In this document: positions 44,420 through 53,154 of the stretch, piece by piece
How positions within the stretch are numbered: position 1 is the first letter of the stretch
Layout: each line of letters opens with the position of its first letter
Assembly (NCBI GenBank): GCA_023150945.1
Contig: JAKLJX010000013.1
Coordinates: 1-64,000, forward strand
DNA: 64,000 nt
Reading direction: 5' to 3'
From: a bacterium
GTDB lineage: Bacteria; Zhuqueibacterota; Zhuqueibacteria; Zhuqueibacterales; Zhuqueibacteraceae
Notes under the pieces: model-generated
Told to the model about the DNA's origin: nothing
The model's database searches: none
What the model saw: only the letters and a program-made list of their open reading frames with translations
Translations under genes and position numbers: made by a program

Positions 44420-46150
44420 ATGAAGGTGATGAAACCGGTGTTCGACAGGATTGCAGTTGTGGTTGTGTTGCTTTGTTCATGCAATCTTCTGAAGGCGCAA
44501 GAGATCGGTACCTCGGCGTCGGGCAAAAATGGGATCGTTGCTGCCGGCAAAAAAGAGGCGGTGGCAGCGGGAACCGCCATCCTGAAAGCCGGCGGCAATG
44601 CGGCAGATGCCGCGGTCGCGACGTTGTTGGTGCTCAGCGTCAAACACATCGGCGCTTTTTGCATCGGCGGGGAAGTGCCGCTGATGATTTATGATGCAAA
44701 GAAGCGCGAAGTGAAAGTGCTCGCCGGCCAGGGTGCTGCGCCGAAAGATTCGCTGGCGATGGCGTGGTACTACAAGAATGGCATCCCCGGGGACGATATG
44801 CGCGCCGCGGCGGTGCCCGCGGTCATTGATCTGTGCGTGACCGCATTGAGCCGTTACGGCACCATGTCCTTCGAACAAGTTGCGACGCCGGCGCTCGCCC
44901 TGCTCGAGGCCGGCGGCCCCAACTGGTATCGCGACACCGGCAGCGGCGACACCCTCGACGGCCTCAGCGGCAAGAAAATCGACATTCATCTCTTGAGTGC
45001 AGACACCGGCGGCAGAAGCTGGTATGCGGATCTCGCCAAGACGCTGCGCAAGCTTGGTGATGCCGAACGGAACACCACCGGAACGCGGGAAGCGAAATTG
45101 AAAGCCGTCGCCGATCGTTTCTATCGTGGTGACATCGCCGATGAGTTGGTTGAATGGTACATTGCATGCGGCGGGTTCTTGCGCAAGCGCGATCTTGCCG
45201 AGCATGTGACGCGCGTCGAAGATCCGGTGATGATCACCTACCGCGACTATACCATTCTCAAATGCGATACTTGGACGCAGGGTCCCTACCTCAGCCAGGC
45301 GCTGCGGCTGCTTGAAGGCTTCGACCTCAAGCGCATGGGATTTCTTACCGCCGACTACATCCACGTTGTCACCGAAGCCATGAAGCTGGCGCTGGCCGAT
45401 CGCGATGAGTACTATGGCGACCCGCTGTTTTCAGAAGTTCCCCTGAAAGCCCTGCTTTCTGATGAATACACCAAACTGCGCCGGCAGCTCATTGGCATGA
45501 ACCAGGCCTCACGCGAGCTGCGTCCCGGCGATCCGATGAATATGCAAGCTCTCCTGCAACGAAAGCCGCGAACATTTCCAGCTTCTGGCGGCACGACCAC
45601 GTGTGTGGTTGTCGATCGCTGGGGAAGTGTAGTTGCTGCTACGCCCAGCGGCTTGAGCAGCACCGAAGGCTCGGGCGGATCGACGGGCGTGACCCACGGC
45701 ACACGTTTGGTGATTTTCAATACGTGGCCGGATCATCCCAACCGCATCGAACCCGGCAAACGCCCGCGTACGACACTGACGCCGACGCTGGTGCTCAAGA
45801 ACGGCAAGCCGGTGATGGCGATCAGCGTTGCCGGCGGGGACATGCAGGATCAGGCGGCGCTGCAGCTCATTCTCGATCATGTCGATTTCCAAATGAGCCT
45901 CGAGGAAGCGATGTCCGCGCCGCGCTTTTCGACCGATCATTTCATCGGCTCGTTCGGCCAGGACAAGCCCAGACTCGGAAGCTTGAGTCTTAATCAGCGC
46001 ATAGACGAAGAGGTTGGAAAGGAACTCGAGCGGCGCGGACATACGGTCAAGACCACCCGATCCAACATCGGCGGGGTTGCCATGTTGCTGATTGATCCGA
46101 AGAGCGGCATGTGCCAGGGCCAAGGCGCCGCTGCCGGCGGACTTGAGTGA
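44420..46150 (+). CDS. Gamma-glutamyltransferase-like Ntn-hydrolase (exported)
   Basis: 576 residues. The signal peptide ends near NLLKAQ. The GGT fold has the N-terminal block GGNAADAAVATLLVLSV and the autoprocessing/nucleophile region GGTTTCVVVDRWGSVVAATPS, where a Thr at 392-394 would become the new N-terminus. GKRPRTTLTPTLVLKNG and the conserved SVAGGDMQDQAALQLI-type tail follow. Relatives hydrolyse gamma-glutamyl or cephalosporin-like amides. It starts one base after the previous stop and is followed by an MBL-fold gene 18 bp on, so it is in an operon. Confidence 0.82.
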   Translation: MKVMKPVFDRIAVVVVLLCSCNLLKAQEIGTSASGKNGIVAAGKKEAVAAGTAILKAGGNAADAAVATLLVLSVKHIGAFCIGGEVPLMIYDAKKREVKVLAGQGAAPKDSLAMAWYYKNGIPGDDMRAAAVPAVIDLCVTALSRYGTMSFEQVATPALALLEAGGPNWYRDTGSGDTLDGLSGKKIDIHLLSADTGGRSWYADLAKTLRKLGDAERNTTGTREAKLKAVADRFYRGDIADELVEWYIACGGFLRKRDLAEHVTRVEDPVMITYRDYTILKCDTWTQGPYLSQALRLLEGFDLKRMGFLTADYIHVVTEAMKLALADRDEYYGDPLFSEVPLKALLSDEYTKLRRQLIGMNQASRELRPGDPMNMQALLQRKPRTFPASGGTTTCVVVDRWGSVVAATPSGLSSTEGSGGSTGVTHGTRLVIFNTWPDHPNRIEPGKRPRTTLTPTLVLKNGKPVMAISVAGGDMQDQAALQLILDHVDFQMSLEEAMSAPRFSTDHFIGSFGQDKPRLGSLSLNQRIDEEVGKELERRGHTVKTTRSNIGGVAMLLIDPKSGMCQGQGAAAGGLE

Positions 46151-46168
46151 GAGGTGAGGGAGAGCAAT

Positions 46169-47023
46169 ATGTTGAAGGGCCTAGTACAATTCATTACTTC
46201 TATGATGGCGCTGGTGGCACTGATTCCCGCTGCTGCGCAGACACAAGATGCACCCACGCGTCTTATAGACGACATTCGTGCTCATCGTTCCGGCATTGCG
46301 GTGTGGTGGACCGGCCACAACGGCTGGCTCATCAAAGCGGACGGGGTGCTCATTGGAACCGATTTGTGCCTGGAGCAATCCGATCGCGCCATTCCCTCGC
46401 CGGTGTCTGCCACAGAATTGGCGAGCGAGCTGGATGTTTCGTTCATCACCCACGAGCACGGCGATCATTTTGAACGGGAAACCTCGAAAATCCTTGCGGA
46501 AAAATCCGACTGCATGTTTGTGCTCCCGCGGAATTGTGTGCAGATCGCGCAAGAGGAGACAGCCATCCCCGCGTCTCGGCTCATCGTCGCCACTCCCGGT
46601 CAGCCGTTTGCGGCCAGAGGCGTGCAGGTCAAACCGTTGCGGGCGATTCATGGCAATCCGAAGTTCGCGATTTTTGCGGAGGCCAATCTCGAAGACTGCG
46701 GTTATTTGATCATGCTCGGCGGCAAGCGTTTTTTGCAGCCCGGCGATTCGGTGTTGTTGGAGGATCATCTTTTCCTCGACCATGTCGACGTGCTGTTCTT
46801 CTCGCCGACGGAACACAACATGCACATCGACCGCTCGGTGATTCTCATCAACGAGCTGGAACCGGACTACATTCTTCCGCAGCATCGTGATACGTTCAAA
46901 GTCACGCCGGAGAATCGCTATTGGACGAGCGCTTATCCTTATGAAGTAAAACTGCTGCTTTCCAAGCCGCTGCAAGAACGCTATCACATTTTGGCGATGG
47001 GAGAAAAGATCATCATCCGCTGA
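46169..47023 (+). CDS. Exported metallo-beta-lactamase-fold hydrolase (UlaG-like)
   Basis: 284 residues. The signal peptide ends near PAAAQT. The MBL-fold metal motif THEHGDHF gives H95, H97, D99 and H100. FLQPGDSVLLEDH and a terminal QHRDTF may supply further ligands. It is closest in style to the UlaG/UPF0173 group of lactonase-like enzymes, though exported. ATG 46169 follows GAGGGAGAG. Confidence 0.78.
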   Translation: MLKGLVQFITSMMALVALIPAAAQTQDAPTRLIDDIRAHRSGIAVWWTGHNGWLIKADGVLIGTDLCLEQSDRAIPSPVSATELASELDVSFITHEHGDHFERETSKILAEKSDCMFVLPRNCVQIAQEETAIPASRLIVATPGQPFAARGVQVKPLRAIHGNPKFAIFAEANLEDCGYLIMLGGKRFLQPGDSVLLEDHLFLDHVDVLFFSPTEHNMHIDRSVILINELEPDYILPQHRDTFKVTPENRYWTSAYPYEVKLLLSKPLQERYHILAMGEKIIIR

Positions 47024-47060
47024 GCCGGTTCATTCCCTGTGTTGCCAAAGAACAGGAATC

Positions 47061-47180
47061 GTAGCCTTGCCCCCCTGCGGGCACTGTTGCAATCGTGAGT
47101 TTATTGGCTTCGATAGCCGCCCATCTCGTCCCGCTTCCGTGAAAACAATGAGACGAGGCGGGGCAAGGGGCGGGGACTAC
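47061..47180 (+). repeat. GTAG...CTAC imperfect palindrome, copy 2
   Basis: Starts GTAGCCTTGCCCC and ends GGGGCAAGGGGCGGGGACTAC. The CCTTGCCCC/GGGGCAAGG arms enclose ~85 bp of spacer, which also has a smaller CTCGTCCCGC / GAGACGAGGCGGG pair. It corresponds to the element at 34503-34585. Confidence 0.55.
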
Positions 47181-47261
47181 AACCTGTTCATCCGACTAAA
47201 AACCGCTGTAGATTTGGTGATTTTCGAAGAGATCATCAGTATCGATTTGGAGAAAAAGTCT

Positions 47262-49280
47262 ATGCAAAAGCCACTGCTACAAATCGCCATGGCGGGTTTG
47301 TTTTTGATCGCAACCTCGTGCAGCAGTCCCAAGCCGCAAACACAACAACCGCAACAGAATTGGACGCACTTTGTCCGCATCGCCGGACACGGCTTGAATC
47401 TCAACAACGTCGATAACATCATCAAGAGCGCCACGGAGACCCACGTCTTCGGTATCGAAACCGACAATGATATTCCCGGCCGCTACGAGAGTTTTCTTGA
47501 TCCCACCGAAAAGCTGCAAGCAATCAAGGCCATGGCGGACAAGGCGCACGCCATCGGTAACCATGCCTTTGTCTACATTGCCGGACTCGAATGCATCACC
47601 GCGAATGCCGACGAAACCGAGCGCACCTTTTTCAAGGAGCATCCCGACTGGGTGCAGCGCAAGCTGAGCGGCGAGCCGGCGATCTTCGGCGGCGGCACTG
47701 CGTTTTGGATCGATGAGGGCGACGAAGACGTGTGGATCAGTCCTTATGCGCAAGAGTGGCGTACGATCTACATGGAACGTGTGCGCCAAATCGCGGCCAC
47801 CGGCATCGACGGCATCTTTGTAGACATTCCCTACTGGATGACGCATTTCGACGGCTGGGAAGATTCCTGGGCCAGCTTCGATGACTACACCGTTGCCGCA
47901 TTCAAGGCCAAAACCGGTTTGAATGCCAAAACCGATTTGAAGCTGGGAAACTTCAGCGATGCCAACTTCCTTCGCTGGATCGACTTTCGCATCGCGACGC
48001 TGACCGCATTCATGCAGGAGATCGCTGACAATGTCAAAGCCGTCAATCCGAAGTGCATGACCATCGCCGAGATCTATCCGGGCATCGAGGAGAGCGCGGT
48101 GCGCGTCGGCGCCGATGTCTATGACATGTATCCCGTCGTCGATGTGATCGCCCATGAGTATAGCGGCGGTGGCGGCAATGCTGCTTCGAAGAATCCGCTG
48201 AATTGGTTTTCTTATCTCAGCGGCATGTATTCCTTCCGCGCCTTTGCCGGCGGCAAGGCTTCCTGGATGCTAACCTACTCGTGGGATGGCGAGGAAAAAA
48301 TCAATCCCGCCGAGGCGATGAAGAATCTGGCGCTGGCGAATGTGATGGCCGGCACCAATTGCTGGGATGCGCGCGGCCACGTGATGTCCGGCTCGAACGA
48401 CATGGCGGCGCGCACGGAGATTTTCAAGTGGATCGCCGAGCATGAAAAGACCTTCTATCTCCCGCGGCAGCCGATCAAACCCATTGGCGTTTATTTCTCC
48501 CCGCAGACCCGCAACTATTTTGCCGATGACTTCATGGCGTCCTACAAAGGCATCATGTATTTGCTGCTGCAGGCGCATCTCGAGTTTCAAATCGTTACGC
48601 CGCGAGACCGCCAGAATTTCGCAGGTGAAGTGTTGCTTGTCCCTGATGCCAAATGTTTGAGCAAGGATGAACTGAGTTATTTCGAGCAGTATGTCAAATC
48701 GGGCAAAACGTTGATCATCACCGGCGAAACCGGCAAGTGTGATGACACCGGACTGCTGCTGGCGTCGAATCCGTTGCACGAGTTGTTCGGCATCACCGAC
48801 GCGACCCAACCCGTGAGTCTCAACCGGCCAATGAAAGTCAGCTTCACGCCGCAGTGTCCGGGCAAGGCCTATGCCGAGATTTTGAAAAGCGAATTCAATG
48901 ACTTTGCCGTGAGTGGCGATTATCAAACCGCCCAATTCCAGCAGCAGCAAGCCAGTTTTGTCGGCGAGTTGACTGACGTGCACGGCTACCAACCGGCGGT
49001 TGCCGTCGAGGCCTCGCCGTTTGTCTCCGCGCAAATCGCCAAGGTGGATGGCAAACCGCACGTGTTCCTTGCGAATTTCAAAGGCCTGAAGGGCGATGAA
49101 AACGCCGTGCAGACACCGGAGCAAAATGTCAAAATCACTTTTCCGGCAAAGCAGAATTCCAAAATATTTGCATTGCCATTCATGGGAGCGACTCAGGAAA
49201 TTGCCGGCGAATGGCGCGACGGCCAGATGACTTGCGTGATCCCACAAATCGACAAAGGCATGGTGGTGTGGTGCGAATGA
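47262..49280 (+). CDS. Lipoprotein with glycosidase-like TIM barrel and GH42-type trimerisation-like domain
   Basis: 672 residues. A lipobox-like IATSC gives Cys near 20. The barrel (about 33-400) has HVFGIETDNDIPG, TGIDGIFVDIPYW (about 185) and an AEIYPGIEES strand (about 268). A Rossmann-like second domain (about 405-540) with LLVPDAKCLSKDELSYFEQYVKSGKTLIITGE is characteristic of GH42 beta-galactosidase domain B. A C-terminal beta domain follows. The enzyme class is unproven. A paralogue in layout lies at 59024-61201. ATG 47262 follows GGAGA. Confidence 0.65.
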   Translation: MQKPLLQIAMAGLFLIATSCSSPKPQTQQPQQNWTHFVRIAGHGLNLNNVDNIIKSATETHVFGIETDNDIPGRYESFLDPTEKLQAIKAMADKAHAIGNHAFVYIAGLECITANADETERTFFKEHPDWVQRKLSGEPAIFGGGTAFWIDEGDEDVWISPYAQEWRTIYMERVRQIAATGIDGIFVDIPYWMTHFDGWEDSWASFDDYTVAAFKAKTGLNAKTDLKLGNFSDANFLRWIDFRIATLTAFMQEIADNVKAVNPKCMTIAEIYPGIEESAVRVGADVYDMYPVVDVIAHEYSGGGGNAASKNPLNWFSYLSGMYSFRAFAGGKASWMLTYSWDGEEKINPAEAMKNLALANVMAGTNCWDARGHVMSGSNDMAARTEIFKWIAEHEKTFYLPRQPIKPIGVYFSPQTRNYFADDFMASYKGIMYLLLQAHLEFQIVTPRDRQNFAGEVLLVPDAKCLSKDELSYFEQYVKSGKTLIITGETGKCDDTGLLLASNPLHELFGITDATQPVSLNRPMKVSFTPQCPGKAYAEILKSEFNDFAVSGDYQTAQFQQQQASFVGELTDVHGYQPAVAVEASPFVSAQIAKVDGKPHVFLANFKGLKGDENAVQTPEQNVKITFPAKQNSKIFALPFMGATQEIAGEWRDGQMTCVIPQIDKGMVVWCE

Positions 49281-50548
49281 GTCGTGGCTGGACGGCGATG
49301 GGCAGAATGCGAACTGCGAAGATGATGCAGCCTCGAAGGCTGATGGCACTTTTGCTGGCGGGCTGGCTTGGCAACGCCGCCGGCCAGGAACGCGAGCTTG
49401 GCCGTATCGTGCTCAGTGAGCCGGCCGGCTTGCCGCGAATGGAGGAATACGTCGAAGTCAGTCTGCAAGCGTCTGTTGATGAAATCTCCATTCCAGGCGA
49501 CATGGTTTATGCGATCGCAGAAAACAGCGGCAAGAAAATCGAATGCCAGATTTTTCAGAAACGGATTTTGCCTGCCGAGAAGCAGGTGTTGTTCTCGCTC
49601 ATCTTTCCGGTTTCATTGCAGCCTCACGAGCGCCGCGTGTTGCATCTCAAAACCGGACTGCCGAATGTTGCGCAGACGAATCCCGCCACTGATCTCCAAG
49701 CCCATGGCGATGCACTTGAACTGCGCGTGGAGAATGAATTCTTCATTGCCGACTTGACCTCGTCCACCTCCTCGGAAGGCAAGAGCCATCGCTCCGGACA
49801 ATTGCGCGAGTTGTTCATCAAGAGCGGCTTGAACCAACTGCTGTCACGCCGCGAAAACCGCATGCACTGGGCGCCCAATTTTCAGCGGGCCGGAGCGGAA
49901 GAATACAGCACGATCGCAGGGTGGGAATCGCCGCGCCTGGCAACGCTGGAGCAGGGGCCATACCTGATTCAAATGCAACGGCAGGACGTTGCTCCCGGCC
50001 ATCCAGAGATTTTGCTGTCCGCGACATACAAATTCTATGCACACCAGCCCTATTTCAAGTTTGTCTCGACCATGGCAATCAGCCGTGAGATTAGCCTGGT
50101 ATTGCTGCGCAATGACGAGATGACCATGGACAGCCTGTTCACGCATGTCGCTTTTCAACGTCCGGGCGGAGAGGTTTTCGAGTTGCCGCTGGCGGAACGG
50201 TACGCCGTGCTTGAGCAGCAGCCGATTGAACACGACGCACCGTGGCTTTGTTTTTATCATCGTGAGAAAGACTATGCCTTCGGAAGCATCAGGCTGCGGG
50301 AGGATAATACAAACAGTTTTGGTTCGCCCTCGCCAACTTCTGAGCCGCATACGAGAATCAGCGATGGCGCCAACGGCGGGAAGTATTGGAACCGGCGGTT
50401 GGTCAGTGAGCGGGCGACGATCCTTCCCAAAGGCAGTCGCTACGCTGAAGAAAATGCGTACCTGGTTTTCAAAATCGAAAACGGTGATCGTTTAGCCGCC
50501 ATCAAATATTGGGCTGAGCGATTGCGGAATCCCATTCGAGCGAATTGA
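49277..50548 (+). CDS. Unknown exported protein, first of tandem paralogues
   Basis: 423 residues from ATG 49277, which overlaps the previous stop (ATGA). An internal Met near residue 18-22 would place the signal peptide (RRLMALLLAGWLGNAAGQE) more normally. The whole length is beta-rich. Conserved positions shared with the next gene include RELGRIVLSEPAGL, HWAPNF, GHPEIL, LLRNDEMTMDS, APWLCFYHREK and LPKGSRY. No known family was recognised. It is likely a periplasmic or surface protein co-transcribed with the TIM-barrel gene upstream. Confidence 0.65.
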   Translation: MSRGWTAMGRMRTAKMMQPRRLMALLLAGWLGNAAGQERELGRIVLSEPAGLPRMEEYVEVSLQASVDEISIPGDMVYAIAENSGKKIECQIFQKRILPAEKQVLFSLIFPVSLQPHERRVLHLKTGLPNVAQTNPATDLQAHGDALELRVENEFFIADLTSSTSSEGKSHRSGQLRELFIKSGLNQLLSRRENRMHWAPNFQRAGAEEYSTIAGWESPRLATLEQGPYLIQMQRQDVAPGHPEILLSATYKFYAHQPYFKFVSTMAISREISLVLLRNDEMTMDSLFTHVAFQRPGGEVFELPLAERYAVLEQQPIEHDAPWLCFYHREKDYAFGSIRLREDNTNSFGSPSPTSEPHTRISDGANGGKYWNRRLVSERATILPKGSRYAEENAYLVFKIENGDRLAAIKYWAERLRNPIRAN

Positions 50549-50552
50549 GAAC

Positions 50553-51782
50553 GTGAAGCGATTTCTCCTTGTGACAGGTTTTCTGTTGCTGCTTTCAGCG
50601 GCATCCGCTCAGGACCGCGAGTTGGCTCGCATTGTTTTGACCGAGCCAATCGGCCTGGCGCGCAGCCGCGAGTATGTGAAACTGTCGCTGCAAGCCGAAG
50701 CCGGGGCGTTGGCAGATTCGCATGCCGCATTGCTGGCAATCGATGCCGCGACGCAGCGTGCCATCCCGTGTCAGGTTTTCAACCAGCAGCTCTCGGCCAA
50801 TGGCGAAGCAGTGCTCTTTTCCGTCATTTTTCCGGTCACGCTGCAGGCTGGAGAGACCAAAATTCTGTCGCTGGGAACAAGTCGCGAGAGCGGCTCGCGT
50901 TCCCAGCCCGTCACCGACCTGTTGCTGGAAGGCAAGGGAACGGAGTTGCGGATCGCGAACAAGTTTTATGTCGCGGATCTGCGGCGCAGTGAGCGCGCCG
51001 AGCCGCAAAGCCATGCCTCAGGTCAGATTCGTGAGCTGCTCATCGAGGAATTCAATCAACTGCTGACCAATGCCGAAGACCGGTTGCACTGGGCGCCGAA
51101 TTTCAAGCGGCCGGGGATGGAGTATTACACGACGATTGCGCACTGGAATGAGCCGCGCGTGCAGGCGATCGACAACGGCAGGTATTTGATCCAGACGCGG
51201 CGTCAAGACCTTGCTCCCGGTCATCCGGAAATTTTACTGACGGCAGTTTACAGCTTCTATGCAAAAGAGCCCTATTTCGAATTCTATTCCAGCATGGAAG
51301 TCACCGAGGATCTCTGGCTCGAGCTGCTGCGCAATGACGAGATGACCATGGACAGCATGTTCACGCATCTCGCATTTCAGCGGCCGGAGGGCGAAATCGT
51401 CGATGTGCCTTTTGCTGAAAGATATGAGTTGCTGCAGCAGCGGCCGATTGAAAACGAGGCGCCGTGGTTGTGCTTCTATCACGCCGAGAAGCAGTATGCT
51501 TTTGGCAGCATTCGGCTGCAATATGATCTGACGAACGCGTTGGGAGAGCCTTCGCCGACCTATCAGGCGCACACGCAAATCGGCGAATGGCTCGGCGGGA
51601 TCAAATACTGGAATCGCCGCCTCATTCACGATCACCTGACTTTTGTTCCCAAGGGCAGCCGCTACGTTGAGCGCAATGCCTATGTCGTTTTCCGGATTGG
51701 CGCACCTCAACGTTTTGAAGCGATCGAGAACCTGGCGCGGCAGCTCAGAAACCCGATTCGAGTTTCTGTATTGCCGCAGTGA
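50553..51782 (+). CDS. Unknown exported protein, second of tandem paralogues
   Basis: 409 residues. GTG start, signal peptide ending near ASAQD. It aligns end to end with the preceding protein (roughly half identical by eye), sharing HWAPNF, GHPEIL, LLRNDEMTMDSMFTHLAFQRP, APWLCFYHAEK and VPKGSRYVERNAY. The conserved His, Asp and Glu clusters could be catalytic or metal sites, but no known family was recognised. It starts 4 bp after its paralogue stops, so it is a tandem duplication within an operon. Confidence 0.68.
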   Translation: MKRFLLVTGFLLLLSAASAQDRELARIVLTEPIGLARSREYVKLSLQAEAGALADSHAALLAIDAATQRAIPCQVFNQQLSANGEAVLFSVIFPVTLQAGETKILSLGTSRESGSRSQPVTDLLLEGKGTELRIANKFYVADLRRSERAEPQSHASGQIRELLIEEFNQLLTNAEDRLHWAPNFKRPGMEYYTTIAHWNEPRVQAIDNGRYLIQTRRQDLAPGHPEILLTAVYSFYAKEPYFEFYSSMEVTEDLWLELLRNDEMTMDSMFTHLAFQRPEGEIVDVPFAERYELLQQRPIENEAPWLCFYHAEKQYAFGSIRLQYDLTNALGEPSPTYQAHTQIGEWLGGIKYWNRRLIHDHLTFVPKGSRYVERNAYVVFRIGAPQRFEAIENLARQLRNPIRVSVLPQ

Positions 51783-51842
51783 CCGGTGATGGTTGGATCC
51801 AACGCGTGAACCTTAACGAGTTTCTTTGAAGGAGAAGCCATC

Positions 51843-53090
51843 GTGAACAAGAAAGTCTCCCGCCGGGAATTTCTCAAAATCAGCGGCGCCACCGCCGCCG
51901 GCATGACGCTGGGCCTCAGCGCGATGATGCCGGGTGACGCGCGCTCTCCGGCTGCTGCCCCGCTCCGCATCGGCGTCATCGGCACCGGCGATCGCGGCGC
52001 GTGGGAAGTCTATATCCTCAAACAGACCCCAGGCACTTCAGTTGTGGCCTGCTGCGACATTCTTCCGAAACATCTCGAGAACGGTATGGAGCACGCTGCC
52101 AAGAATGCCAAGGGCTACAGCGATTATCGCAAGCTGCTCGACGATCCGCAGGTCGACGCCGTCTTGATCTGCACGCCGCAGCATCTGCATCACTCCATGG
52201 CGCTCGATTGTCTCAGCGCCGGCAAGGACATCATCTGCCAGAAAACAATGACGCTGAATATTCAAGAGGCGCTGAGTTTGTCAAAAGCGGTCAAAGCCTC
52301 GAACAAAGTCTTTCAGGTCGCCTATCAATGGATGAGTTGTCCTCTGTTCCAGGAAGTTCGCCGCCGCATCCAAAGCGGCGAGTGCGGGAAAATCACCCAC
52401 ATTCGCTGCAACTACAATCGCAACGGCAACTGGCGCGTGCCGGTGGATGATCCGGGCCACGAACGCCTGCTCAACTGGCGCATGTATCGCGAATACTCCG
52501 GCGGCTTGATGGCGGAGCTGTGCTCGCATCACGTCAATATCGTGAACTGGGTGCTTGGCGCGGTGCCGGTGAAAGTGTCCGGCATGGGTGGCATCGACTA
52601 CTGGCAGGACGGCAGGGAGACCTACGACAATGTCAGCGCGATGTTCGAGTATCCCGGCGGCGTCAAGGCGAGTTTTCAGGCGATCACCACCAATGCTTTT
52701 GAAGACGTCGCCATGGTTTTCATGGGCACCGAGGGCACGATCGAAATGAAGAAAGAGGAGGGCCACGTCGCCAACTTCTATGCCGAGCGCAAAAGGGTTG
52801 AGGCCGTGCTTTCGCAGGAGGAGATCGGCAAGCTCGACGCCATTACCAGCGCCACCAGAAAAGCCTGGGCGCGCGGCGAGGCGATTCCGATAACGGTGGC
52901 GAACAACACGAACGACGATCTGGAAACGACGCGTGCGATGTTTCTCGAGTTCGTCGAATGTGTTCGCAGCCGCACCCAGCCGACTTCGAATGTAAACAAC
53001 GGCCGCGACGTTGCCATTGCCGTGGACATGGCAAATTTGGCGATGCAAAAGCAAACCATGGAATACTGGAAACCGGAATATGCCGGATGA
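51843..53090 (+). CDS. Tat-exported Gfo/Idh/MocA-family oxidoreductase
   Basis: 415 residues. A twin-arginine signal SRREFLKISGA is followed by a Rossmann domain with IGVIGTGDRG (about 40-49) for NAD(P) and the C-terminal Gfo/Idh/MocA beta-sheet domain (GGLMAELCSHHVNIVNWVLG). The usual EKP motif reads QKT here (IICQKTMTL), keeping the lysine but losing Glu and Pro. Tat-exported members include sugar oxidoreductases and GH109 alpha-N-acetylgalactosaminidases; the latter share this fold and would suit the locus. Start is GTG 51843 with AAGGAG upstream. Confidence 0.85.
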   Translation: MNKKVSRREFLKISGATAAGMTLGLSAMMPGDARSPAAAPLRIGVIGTGDRGAWEVYILKQTPGTSVVACCDILPKHLENGMEHAAKNAKGYSDYRKLLDDPQVDAVLICTPQHLHHSMALDCLSAGKDIICQKTMTLNIQEALSLSKAVKASNKVFQVAYQWMSCPLFQEVRRRIQSGECGKITHIRCNYNRNGNWRVPVDDPGHERLLNWRMYREYSGGLMAELCSHHVNIVNWVLGAVPVKVSGMGGIDYWQDGRETYDNVSAMFEYPGGVKASFQAITTNAFEDVAMVFMGTEGTIEMKKEEGHVANFYAERKRVEAVLSQEEIGKLDAITSATRKAWARGEAIPITVANNTNDDLETTRAMFLEFVECVRSRTQPTSNVNNGRDVAIAVDMANLAMQKQTMEYWKPEYAG

Positions 53091-53154
53091 GCGCTTCGCG
53101 CCAGCGAGGCACATCATTCCGTAGACCTGGATGAACCACACGCTGTGAAAAGCC

